From the NCBI GenBank assembly GCA_030752795.1, contig JASMDM010000034.1, positions 1 through 64,000 on the forward strand: a stretch of 64,000 nucleotides of DNA, read 5' to 3'. Origin of the DNA: SAR202 cluster bacterium (GTDB lineage Bacteria; Chloroflexota; Dehalococcoidia; Lucifugimonadales; UBA1123). This document shows, piece after piece, positions 28,168 to 35,928 of the stretch. Positions within the stretch are counted from its first letter, which is position 1. Each line of letters opens with the position of its first letter. The notes beneath the pieces were generated by a model. The model searched no databases. It saw only the letters and a list, made by a program, of their open reading frames with translations, and had not been told where the DNA came from. The translations under genes were made by a program, and so were the position numbers.

Positions 28168-29451
28168 ATGGCGGCACGGAGAAATACATTGAACTGGCGA
28201 GAGCTACAAGAGAAGAACATCACCCTGGTCGGCGGCGCGGTGTCCGGCGGATTGGATAGCTGCACCGTCGCCCATTGGTTGCGAGACAAGGGGTTCGAGA
28301 TCCACGCGTTCACGGTGGACCTCGGGCAACCCGACGAAGAGAATCTCGACTCGGTCAAAGACCGTATGCTCGGATCCGGCGCGACGGACGCCGTGATACT
28401 CCCTGGACGCGCTCCCCTGGCCGCCGCCGGCCTCAAGGTGATCCAGTCGCAGGCGCGTTACGAAGGCGGATACTGGAACACAACCGGCATCGCCCGTCCC
28501 GTCACCGTTGCCGCGATATTGCCCGAGTTGGCTCGACGAGACATCGGAGTGCTGTTTCACGGCGCCACTGGGCGTGGCAACGACCAGGTCAGGTTCCAGC
28601 TCGCCGCCAACATGCTCGACCCGACCATAGAGGTCTACGCCCCTTGGCGCGACCCGGAGTTCATCGAGCGATTCCCCGGCCGCTTGCAAATGATCAAATA
28701 CTGCGAAGCCAACGGCTTGCCGATCCGACCCGCGCGCGAATCGCGGTATTCGACCGACGCCAATTTCCTGGGGTTGACTCACGAAGCGGGCGACCTGGAA
28801 GATGTGTCGATCTCGCCAGAATTCGTCGAGCCCGGGATGGGCGTTTGGCCGTGGAACGCGCCGGACCAGTCGACGTTGTTCACGGTTCGGTGGGAACGAG
28901 GCGTGCCGGTCGAGCTCAACGGCGAGCGACTGGATCTCGAAGGCGTGTTCTTGCAAGCCAACCGCATCGGCGGCGCGTACGGCGTCGGAATCGGGGATCA
29001 CGTCGTCGAGAACAGGTTCGTGGGCGTCAAGTCACGCGGGATCTACGAGGCGCCGGCGATGGAGCTTCTGGGCAGAAGCTACGAATTCTTGCTACAGTTC
29101 GTACTCGATCGCAGGGCGCGTGAGTTCTTCGAGCACGTGTCGGGCGTCATCAGCCTTCAAATATACCAAGGCTACTGGCTCGATCTGGCGACCCGCGCCG
29201 CTCTGGCAGCTTTGGGGCCGATCACGCGCATGGCCACCGGAACGATCACGATGAAACTCTACAAAGGCCGCGTCTACTTCGACACGGCCGAAGACACGCC
29301 CGAAGCGATGCCCCACTCGCTCTACACCGACGACAGTTCGATGGAAGCGATGGGCGCCTACGACCACGCTGACGCCGAGGGATTCCTGAAGGTGCTTGGC
29401 ATCTCCGCCAAGAACCTCGGGGCCAGGCAAGGCGCCGACACAGACTTGTAA
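28168..29451 (+). CDS. argG: Argininosuccinate synthase
   Basis: ATP-dependent ligation of citrulline and aspartate. The 427-residue protein has the N-type ATP pyrophosphatase loop as VGGAVSGGLDSCTVAHW (canonical AYSGGLDTS altered to AVSGGLDSC). It also has EGGYWNTTGIARP, LFHGATGRGNDQVRF and the YSTDANFLG segment. The length and loop suggest the longer synthase type. It is the first gene after the repeat-filled gap and is followed 27 bases later by a kinase-like gene. Frame intact, though ATG 28168 has no clear ribosome-binding site. Confidence 0.94.
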   Translation: MAARRNTLNWRELQEKNITLVGGAVSGGLDSCTVAHWLRDKGFEIHAFTVDLGQPDEENLDSVKDRMLGSGATDAVILPGRAPLAAAGLKVIQSQARYEGGYWNTTGIARPVTVAAILPELARRDIGVLFHGATGRGNDQVRFQLAANMLDPTIEVYAPWRDPEFIERFPGRLQMIKYCEANGLPIRPARESRYSTDANFLGLTHEAGDLEDVSISPEFVEPGMGVWPWNAPDQSTLFTVRWERGVPVELNGERLDLEGVFLQANRIGGAYGVGIGDHVVENRFVGVKSRGIYEAPAMELLGRSYEFLLQFVLDRRAREFFEHVSGVISLQIYQGYWLDLATRAALAALGPITRMATGTITMKLYKGRVYFDTAEDTPEAMPHSLYTDDSSMEAMGAYDHADAEGFLKVLGISAKNLGARQGADTDL

Positions 29452-29478
29452 GCTCCGGCTCGTTATGCGGAGGCAACC

Positions 29479-30582
29479 GTGAACCATCAGACCTTGCCCG
29501 CCAAACCAGAAGACATCACGCCCGCATGGCTCACCGAGACGTTGCGTCAGGCAGGCGTCATCGACGCTTCGGTCGTGACCGACATCATCGCCGAGCCAAT
29601 GGCCGTCGGCGTGGGATTTGGCGGCAGCCTTGCGCGCCTTACCGTTTCGTACGACCAGCCAGCGAATGCAGGATCTCGAACGATCGTTGCGAAGTACCCT
29701 ACGTCCCACGGACCCACCCGCTCACTCATAAACGACATGGGCTACTACGAGTCGGAGGTCCGATTTTATCAGGAGATGGCGCAGGGGAATTCGATACGGA
29801 CACCTCAGTGTTATTTCGCGGCCTTCAACCCTGCGGATGGCAACTTCTTGCTTTTGCTCGAAGATTTATCACACCTACGGACCCAAGATCAACTTGCCGG
29901 TTGCAGTCTCGAAGACGTGGAGACGGTGATCAAGGCACTTGGCCAATTCCACGCCCGAAATTGGAACATCAGCGCAAACTCGGGCTTGGAATGGGCGCCG
30001 ACATTCGGTGCTAGGGCCGAATGGGCTCAAAGCATCTTCCCGCGCGCTTGGGGCGCTTTTCAACGGAAAGCGCCCGAGATTATTCCCGAATCGCTAATGA
30101 CCCTAGCTTCGCTGATAACCCCCCACGTGGCGGGAATCATTCTCCGTCTGGCGGAGCCGCCGATCACTGTGCGCCACGGCGACGTCAGACTCGACAACCT
30201 GTTCTTCGACTCGTCGGGCGATGACGCCGGAGTAGTCGCCATTGATTGGCAGCTTGTCGGCGCGTGTCGCGGCACGTACGATTTCGCGTATTTCGCGGGG
30301 ATGTCGTTGACAACCGAGATGCGCAAACAACATTTGGATGAGCTTCTCGGCCTCTACCAAGAAACGCTTTCTGAATCGGGCGTAAGCGGGTACACGCTCA
30401 ATGACTGCTTCGAAGATTACGGGTACACCCTGCTGTACCTCATTCTCTTCCTCGCAGTTGCGGGCTCAACGCTGGAAATGGAATCGACCAGAGGTCAGTT
30501 GCTTGCGCAAGCGCTGACTGAACGGTTGGCGGACGCCCTGACGGAAATCGACGCGCCGGCGCTGCTCGCAAAATTGGATTGA
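29479..30582 (+). CDS. Phosphotransferase family protein (EcKinase/APH-like)
   Basis: Protein-kinase-fold small-molecule kinase of 367 residues resembling ecdysteroid-kinase-like and aminoglycoside phosphotransferases. Visible landmarks are a Gly-rich GVGFGGSLARLT near residue 54, TIVAKYP with the ATP-binding lysine, LLLLEDLSH, and the catalytic HGDVRLDNLFF (Brenner-like HxDxxxxN) followed by AIDWQLVGACRGTYDFAY with the metal-binding Asp. Such proteins are often paired with acyl-CoA dehydrogenases, as here (the dehydrogenase start lies 96 bases downstream). The substrate is unknown. Confidence 0.82.
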   Translation: MNHQTLPAKPEDITPAWLTETLRQAGVIDASVVTDIIAEPMAVGVGFGGSLARLTVSYDQPANAGSRTIVAKYPTSHGPTRSLINDMGYYESEVRFYQEMAQGNSIRTPQCYFAAFNPADGNFLLLLEDLSHLRTQDQLAGCSLEDVETVIKALGQFHARNWNISANSGLEWAPTFGARAEWAQSIFPRAWGAFQRKAPEIIPESLMTLASLITPHVAGIILRLAEPPITVRHGDVRLDNLFFDSSGDDAGVVAIDWQLVGACRGTYDFAYFAGMSLTTEMRKQHLDELLGLYQETLSESGVSGYTLNDCFEDYGYTLLYLILFLAVAGSTLEMESTRGQLLAQALTERLADALTEIDAPALLAKLD

Positions 30583-30677
30583 TTATTGGTCTCGGCCGAC
30601 GGAATCGATACGCTACGTGCGCTAGAATTCCAAACGTAAGATTCTTATCACATCAAAGTCGACGGAGCGTAACCACG

Positions 30678-31841
30678 ATGGCATCCACGACAGACACCGA
30701 CACCCAAAACCAGATCGTCAGCTCCGTCCGCGAGTTCGTTCGGCGCGAGGTCGAACCGATAGCGCAGGAGTACGACAACGAGGACATCTACCCGGAGCAG
30801 TTGATCGACCCGATGCGCGAGATGGGCTTGTTCGGGATCACCATACCGACGGAGTTCGGCGGCCTGGGACTCGACTACACGACGTTCGCGATGATCTTCG
30901 AAGAGCTCAGCAAGGGCTGGATGAGCGTCAGCGGAATCATCGGCACTCACCATATCCTGGGTCACATTGTCGCCAGCCACGGCACCGACCAGCAGAAGGC
31001 GAAGTTCCTCCCGAGGCTGGCAAGCGGCGAGCTCCGCGGTGGTCTGGCATTGACCGAACCCGAGGCTGGCAGCGACGTACAGAACCTCCAGACGACCGCG
31101 GTAAAAGACGGCGAGGAGTACGTTCTGAACGGGTCGAAGATGTTCATCACGAACGGTGAGTACGGCAACGCATTCGCGGTGCTCACGAAAACGGACCCTG
31201 ACGCCAATCCGAGGCATCGAGGCATGAGCTGCTTCATCATCGAAAAGCCCGCCGTTGGATTCGAGGTGGGACAGCACCTTGACAAACTCGGCTATCGGGG
31301 GCTGGATTCGTGTGAGCTCCTGTTCAACGACTGCCGGGTCGACGCCGATAATCTCGTCGGGGCCGCTGAAGGCCAGGGGTTCAAGCACGTGATGAGCGGC
31401 CTCGAGACCGGACGAATCAACGTCGCCGCGCGGGCGGTGGGAGTCGCAACGGCGGCGTTCGAGGCGGCGATCCGTTACGCCCAGCAGCGAGAGACGTTCG
31501 GAGAGCCGATCGCCAGCCATCAGGCCATCCAACTCAAGCTCGCGGACATGGCGACGAAGATACAAGCCGCCCGGCTGCTGACCTACGACGCCGCGGCCAA
31601 GAAGGATTCCGGCCAACAACGCATCGACCTCGAAGCCGGGATGGCCAAGCTGTTCGCCAGCGAGGTCTGCGGCGAGGTCACCCTCGAAGCGATGCGCATT
31701 CACGGCGGTTACGGCTACATCAAGGACTTCAACGTCGAGCGATACTACCGCGACGCGCCGCTGATGATCATCGGCGAAGGCACCAATGAAATCCAAAAGC
31801 TGGTCATCGCCCGACGCCTACTGGAAAATTACGCGATCTAA
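30678..31841 (+). CDS. Acyl-CoA dehydrogenase family protein
   Basis: FAD-dependent dehydrogenase of 387 residues. The N-terminal helical domain has EFVRREVEPIAQEYDNED. The flavin loop is GLALTEPEAGSDVQNLQTTA with KMFITNGEYGN. The C-terminal domain has GRINVAARAVGVATAAFEAA and EAMRIHGGYGYIKDFNVERYYRDA, then the catalytic Glu in IIGEGTNEIQKLVIARRLL. ATG 30678 follows GGAG at 30664-30667; the upstream extension is not needed. Chain-length specificity cannot be read. A MaoC-type hydratase lies 750 bases downstream beyond a transposase remnant and may act in the same acyl-CoA route. Confidence 0.9.
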   Translation: MASTTDTDTQNQIVSSVREFVRREVEPIAQEYDNEDIYPEQLIDPMREMGLFGITIPTEFGGLGLDYTTFAMIFEELSKGWMSVSGIIGTHHILGHIVASHGTDQQKAKFLPRLASGELRGGLALTEPEAGSDVQNLQTTAVKDGEEYVLNGSKMFITNGEYGNAFAVLTKTDPDANPRHRGMSCFIIEKPAVGFEVGQHLDKLGYRGLDSCELLFNDCRVDADNLVGAAEGQGFKHVMSGLETGRINVAARAVGVATAAFEAAIRYAQQRETFGEPIASHQAIQLKLADMATKIQAARLLTYDAAAKKDSGQQRIDLEAGMAKLFASEVCGEVTLEAMRIHGGYGYIKDFNVERYYRDAPLMIIGEGTNEIQKLVIARRLLENYAI

Positions 31842-31883
31842 TTCATCGGCCTTGTCCGTATAGTGTCGAGGTCATGGAATTCG

Positions 31884-31913
31884 TTGGGGAGGGTTTCCCC
31901 CCCCCCCCCCCCC
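31884..31913 (+). repeat. REP-like element degraded into a 17-base poly-C tract
   Basis: GTTGGGGAGGGTTT at 31883-31896 matches the left half of the palindrome flanking the downstream transposase gene. Where the other copies continue CAAACCCTCCC, this one is replaced by 17 consecutive C (31897-31913). The tract lies 34-50 bases upstream of the transposase start. Confidence 0.7.
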
Positions 31914-31946
31914 GCCGATACTGCCCAGAGATACCACCGATATCAA

Positions 31947-32459
31947 ATGACACGTCTGGTCCCCAAACCAACCGGTCGGTCGACTCGGCTGGACGACTAT
32001 GACTATTCGCAACCAGGCGCCTATTTCGTTACGATCTGCACGCACAATCGGATGATGATGTTTGGCGATGTCGCCGACGGCGAGATGGGATTGAATTCGC
32101 TCGGCGAGGTTGTTGCGGAAACATGGCAGGCGTTGCCGGACCGTTACGCCAGCATCGGCCTGGACGCGTTCGTTGTCATGCCTAATCACGTTCATGCTAT
32201 CCTGTTTCTGGGCGAGAACCAGCGGGAGGGTTTGAAACCCTCCCCTACGAATTCGCATGGCATCACTGAGATTGTTCGTGGTTTTAAGACCTTTTCGGCT
32301 AGGAAAATCAATCAAATACGCGAATCCGTGGGAACACCTGTTTAGCAACGCAGTTTCTACGAACACGTGATCCGTACTGAACGGGACTTAGCGTCAATCC
32401 GTGAATACATCATCTACAACCCAGCGAAATGGGCCGACGACGAATACAATCCCGGCTGA
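31947..32459 (+). pseudogene. REP-associated tyrosine transposase (RAYT, IS200-like), amber-interrupted
   Basis: Y1-type HUH endonuclease of the TnpA-REP group, 170 codons when read through. The N terminus has GAYFVTICTHNR, and the metal-binding motif is VMPNHVHAI. TAG at 32343-32345 stands where relatives have the Trp of a PVWQR-like motif, one transition away (TGG to TAG). The same frame continues with QRSFYEHVIRTERDLASIR, then EYIIYNPAKWADDEYNPG and TGA at 32457. The catalytic tyrosine of RAYTs lies in this last segment, so the truncated product would be inactive. A REP palindrome lies inside the reading frame (32222-32253). Confidence 0.88.
32222..32253 (-). repeat. REP palindrome embedded in the transposase reading frame
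   Basis: GGGAGGGTTTGAAACCCTCC plus C is a 21-base palindrome around a central G, followed by CCTACGAATTC. Its reverse complement matches the flanking copy at 32498-32525 and the GAATTCGTTGGGGAGGGTTT upstream at about 31878. It encodes the linker REGLKPSPTNS of the transposase. Confidence 0.88.
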
Positions 32460-32497
32460 AACTGATTAACGGTGATCTTTCCAACCTCATGATCCGC

Positions 32498-32525
32498 CGT
32501 AGGGGAGGGTTTCAAACCTTCCCGC
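32498..32525 (+). repeat. REP palindrome downstream of the transposase gene
   Basis: CGTAGGGGAGGGTTTCAAAC followed by CTTCCCGC, an inverted repeat with one mismatch, 39 bases after the transposase stop. With 31884-31913 it brackets the gene, the usual layout for a RAYT and its REP elements. Confidence 0.85.
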
Positions 32526-32592
32526 TGATGTTGCCCCGAAACGCACAACGACTTAACCAAACCGACCTACGAAAAATCAGCGGAGCACAACA

Positions 32593-33090
32593 ATGATCCA
32601 TGACACGAGAGATGACTTCGGGAGGTACCTCGAGGACTTCGCGCCTGGGGACGTCTTCAAACACTGGCCGGGCAAGACCATCACCGAGATGGACAACCAT
32701 CTGTTCTCGCTGCTCACCAGGAACGACAATCCACTGCACACCGATCACGCCCTGATGGAGGATCACCAGCACGGCCAGATCCTCGTCAACGGCGCACTGG
32801 TGTTCAGCCTCGTCGTCGGGATGTCGGTGCGAGACACGTCGGGGAAGGCCATCGCGAATCTCGAGTACGAGAAGGTGCGACACGACGGCCCCGTGTTTCA
32901 CGGCGACACGATCTACGCCGAGAGCGAGGTTCTCGGCGTGCGCGAGTCGAACAGCCGGCCGGATCGCGGCATCGTGCACATCGAGAGCCGTGGCGTGAAC
33001 CAGCGCGGCGAGAAGATTCTGACGCTGCAACGACGTTTCCTCGTCCCCAAGCGCCCTGGCGACTCTGGCGGCGCCGGCTCGGAAGGCTAG
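32593..33090 (+). CDS. MaoC-like hot-dog dehydratase
   Basis: Hot-dog-fold enoyl-CoA-type hydratase of 165 residues. The substrate-binding/catalytic motif is SLLTRNDNPLHTDHALMED, with the Asp-Asn-Pro-His pattern, followed by ILVNGALVFSLVVGMSVRDT. The sequence resembles the mesaconyl/beta-methylmalyl-CoA hydratase branch more than the (R)-specific PhaJ branch, which is only a tentative reading. It ends three bases before argH begins, so it is probably co-transcribed with argH and rpe. Confidence 0.82.
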   Translation: MIHDTRDDFGRYLEDFAPGDVFKHWPGKTITEMDNHLFSLLTRNDNPLHTDHALMEDHQHGQILVNGALVFSLVVGMSVRDTSGKAIANLEYEKVRHDGPVFHGDTIYAESEVLGVRESNSRPDRGIVHIESRGVNQRGEKILTLQRRFLVPKRPGDSGGAGSEG

Positions 33091-33093
33091 GCT

Positions 33094-34449
33094 ATGGGCT
33101 TGAAAGAGGTCTCTTCCGACTACACCGTCTCGATCCACTACGACCGGCGCCTGTACCGTCAGGACGTCGAGGGCTCGACCGTGCACGCCCGGATGCTGGC
33201 GAAACAGGGCATCATCGAGGGCTCGGAAGCGGACGCCATCGTGAACGGATTGGCACAGGTACGGTCGGAGATCGAACGGGACGAGTTCCCGTGGCGGCCC
33301 GAGCTCGAAGACGTGCACATGAACATCGAGCGGCGGCTGCACGAGCTGATCGGCGAGCCTGCGCTGCGGCTCCACACGGCCCGTTCGCGCAACGACCAGG
33401 TCGCGCTGGACATGCGGATGTATGTCAAAGACGCGATCGATAATCTGCGCGGGCTCCTCGGGACCGTACGCGATGCGCTTGTATCTTTGGCCGAGGAACA
33501 TCGCCGTGTCGTGATGCCCGGATACACGCACGTGCAGCGGGCCCAGCCGGTGCTGTTCGCCCACCACATGCTTGCCTACTTCGAGATGCTCGGGCGCGAC
33601 GCCGCCCGCTTCGCCCAGGCTCGCGAACGCGCCGACGTGATGCCTCTGGGCAGCGGGGCGCTCGCCGGACTCCCCTACCCTTTGGATCGAGAATGGGTCG
33701 CGGCCGAGCTCGGTTTTTCGCGGATATCGGCCAACAGCATGGACGCGGTGTCGGATCGCGATTTCTTGCTCGATTTCCACGCCGCGGCATCCGTATGCGC
33801 CATGCACCTGTCTCGACTTGCCGAAGAGCTCGTGCTCTGGTCATCGGACGAGTTTGGCTTCATCCGGTTGAGCGACGACTTCACAACCGGCAGCTCGATC
33901 ATGCCGCAAAAACGCAACCCCGATTTCGCCGAGATAGCGCGGGGCAAAACCGGACGCGTCTTCGGCAACCTGATGGCGTTATTGACGACCCTCAAGGGCT
34001 TGCCACTGACCTATAATCGGGACATGCAAGAGGACAAGGAAGGCTTCTTCGACTCCGAAGACACGTTGACGGCGACCCTCCAAGTGTTCGCAGGCATGCT
34101 GAGATCGATGAAGCTGAACGAGGCCCGCATGCGCGACGCAGCCCAGAGCAGCTATGTGCTCGCAACCGACATCGCCGACTACCTCGTGGCCAAAGGGATG
34201 CCGTTTCGCGAAGCTTACCGCGTCGTCGCCTCGCTGTCCGATTACGCCGTGGAACAGGATCGGCATTTCCACGAACTGACTCTGGACGAATTTCGGCAGT
34301 TCTCCGACCTGTTCGACGAAGGCGTACTCGAGATCGACATCGACAGATCGATCGGCGCGAGGGACGTTCCGGGCGGCACGAGCGCGACGAGAGTAGACGA
34401 GGCCATCGTCAATGCGAGACAGGAACTGGAGGTCGGAAATGGCGTTTGA
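33094..34449 (+). CDS. argH: Argininosuccinate lyase
   Basis: Final arginine step, splitting argininosuccinate into arginine and fumarate. The 451-residue protein has the superfamily blocks DVHMNIERRLHELIG, TARSRNDQVALDMRMYV, GYTHVQRAQPVLFAHH with a catalytic His, and the signature GSSIMPQKRNPDFAE near residue 268. It sits three bases after the MaoC gene and overlaps rpe by 11 bases. It lies some 3.6 kb downstream of argG, with unrelated genes and a transposase remnant between. Confidence 0.95.
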   Translation: MGLKEVSSDYTVSIHYDRRLYRQDVEGSTVHARMLAKQGIIEGSEADAIVNGLAQVRSEIERDEFPWRPELEDVHMNIERRLHELIGEPALRLHTARSRNDQVALDMRMYVKDAIDNLRGLLGTVRDALVSLAEEHRRVVMPGYTHVQRAQPVLFAHHMLAYFEMLGRDAARFAQARERADVMPLGSGALAGLPYPLDREWVAAELGFSRISANSMDAVSDRDFLLDFHAAASVCAMHLSRLAEELVLWSSDEFGFIRLSDDFTTGSSIMPQKRNPDFAEIARGKTGRVFGNLMALLTTLKGLPLTYNRDMQEDKEGFFDSEDTLTATLQVFAGMLRSMKLNEARMRDAAQSSYVLATDIADYLVAKGMPFREAYRVVASLSDYAVEQDRHFHELTLDEFRQFSDLFDEGVLEIDIDRSIGARDVPGGTSATRVDEAIVNARQELEVGNGV

Positions 34450-35116
34450 GCGCACGGTACGGATCGCGCCGTCGATACTTTCCGTCGACTTTGCTCGGTT
34501 GGGTGAGCAGGTCGAAGAGGCCGAGGCGGCCGGTGCGGGTTGCATCCACATCGACGTCATGGACGGCCAGTTCGTGCCACAGATCACGTTCGGCCCGGTC
34601 GTCGTCGAAGCGATCAGAGATCGGGTCGACATCCCGCTCGAAATCCACGTAATGACGCTCCAGCCTGAGCGACACATCGAGCATCTCTCCGAAGCCGGCG
34701 CGAACCGGATTATCGTCCACGCCGAGGCTTGTCCACACGCGCATCGAGTCGTCCAGCAGATCAAGGACGCGGGGCTCGAAGCAGGATTGGCGATCAATCC
34801 AGCGACGCCGCTTTCGGCGACCGAGGAGGTTCTGGCCGACGTGGATCAGCTCCTCGTCATGACCGTGAACCCCGGATATGGAGGCCAGTCCTTCATCGAC
34901 AGCATGCTCGGGAAGATCGGTCGCGCGCGGAAGATGATCGACGAGTACGCGCCCGATGTCGTGCTCGAAGTGGACGGAGGCGTCAAAGCCGACAACGCGA
35001 AAGCGGCCGCCGACGCAGGCGCGACGTTGCTCGTTGCGGGATCCGCCGTGTTCAACCATGCCCACAGCGTCGCGGATTCGATGTCGGCGTTGTTTCGGGC
35101 AATCGCCTCCGAATAG
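34439..35116 (+). CDS. rpe: Ribulose-phosphate 3-epimerase
   Basis: Interconverts ribulose-5-phosphate and xylulose-5-phosphate in the pentose-phosphate pathway. The TIM-barrel protein of about 225 residues has IAPSILSVDFARLGEQV, the metal-binding HIDVMDGQFVPQITFG, VMTVNPGYGGQSFI and LEVDGGVKADN. ATG 34439 lies inside the end of argH, with GGAGG at about 34427-34431, so it is translationally coupled. Frame intact. Confidence 0.95.
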   Translation: MAFERTVRIAPSILSVDFARLGEQVEEAEAAGAGCIHIDVMDGQFVPQITFGPVVVEAIRDRVDIPLEIHVMTLQPERHIEHLSEAGANRIIVHAEACPHAHRVVQQIKDAGLEAGLAINPATPLSATEEVLADVDQLLVMTVNPGYGGQSFIDSMLGKIGRARKMIDEYAPDVVLEVDGGVKADNAKAAADAGATLLVAGSAVFNHAHSVADSMSALFRAIASE

Positions 35117-35133
35117 GCCCGGATCGCGCATAG

Positions 35134-35928
35134 GTGAACACCGATCACATCAAGCGCTCAACGGGAGCTGGCTGGGACATGATGTCCGAGTGGTACCAAC
35201 GGTCCAGCGAGATCGCGCTCGACGATGTCCATTACGCCCCGTACGCCCCTGGCGAGCGAGAATTGAACCTCCTCGGACCCGTCAAGGGCAAACGCGTGCT
35301 GGAGCTGGCGTGCGGCGCAGCACAGAACTCCATCGCGCTGTCCCGTTGGGGCGCAACGGTCGTGGGCGTGGACATCTCGCCGAACCAACTTCGTCGAGCT
35401 CGGGAGCTGCAGACCGAAACCGGCGCCGACGTCAACCTCTTGATGGGCGACATGGAGCTTCCTCGGATGTTCAAGCCCAACTCGTTCGACATCGTGCTCT
35501 CGTCGTTCGGATGGGAGTTCATCCCCGATCTGTCTGTCTGTTTCCATGAGTGCTACGCGCTGCTCAAATCGGGCGGTGTCATGATCGTCGCCACCGCCCA
35601 TCCGTTGAATGCGTTCGTGTGGGACGAGGACCAACAGGCGGTGTTGGTGACGGACTACTTCAATCCACCCGTCGAGGTTTGGGCCGACTCGATTCCCGAC
35701 GGACACGATCCTGGCACGACTTTCTTTCACACGTTCGAGGGGATGTTTGGGCTGCTGACGGCCGAAGGATTTCGCATCGACAAGGTGCTAGAGCCGTTTC
35801 CGAACATGCTTCCGGAGAGCGGCGACGATGGAGCCGCCAAGTCACCATACGCCGGACCGTATTGGGATGAGAGCCGGGATCGTCTGCTGAAGGCGCCGTT
35901 CGCCATCGTCTACGTCGCGAGCAAGTGA
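35134..35928 (+). CDS. Class I SAM-dependent methyltransferase
   Basis: Protein of 264 residues with the Rossmann methyltransferase fold. Motif I is VLELACGAAQNSIALSRWG (about residues 55-73), followed by VVGVDISPNQLRRARELQ, GDMELPRMFKPNSFDIVLSS as motif II/III, and ALLKSGGVMIVATAHP. The N terminus (STGAGWDMMSEWYQ) resembles small-molecule or quinone methyltransferases. GTG 35134 is 17 bases after rpe. Its TGA overlaps the GTG start of the next, decayed gene. The acceptor is unknown. Confidence 0.85.
   Translation: MNTDHIKRSTGAGWDMMSEWYQRSSEIALDDVHYAPYAPGERELNLLGPVKGKRVLELACGAAQNSIALSRWGATVVGVDISPNQLRRARELQTETGADVNLLMGDMELPRMFKPNSFDIVLSSFGWEFIPDLSVCFHECYALLKSGGVMIVATAHPLNAFVWDEDQQAVLVTDYFNPPVEVWADSIPDGHDPGTTFFHTFEGMFGLLTAEGFRIDKVLEPFPNMLPESGDDGAAKSPYAGPYWDESRDRLLKAPFAIVYVASK

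Noticed and set aside
32593-33807. Long minus-strand open frames opposite the MaoC, argH and acyl-CoA dehydrogenase genes
   Set aside because: They are shadows caused by GC-rich codon use; the plus-strand genes have clear family motifs and ribosome-binding sites.
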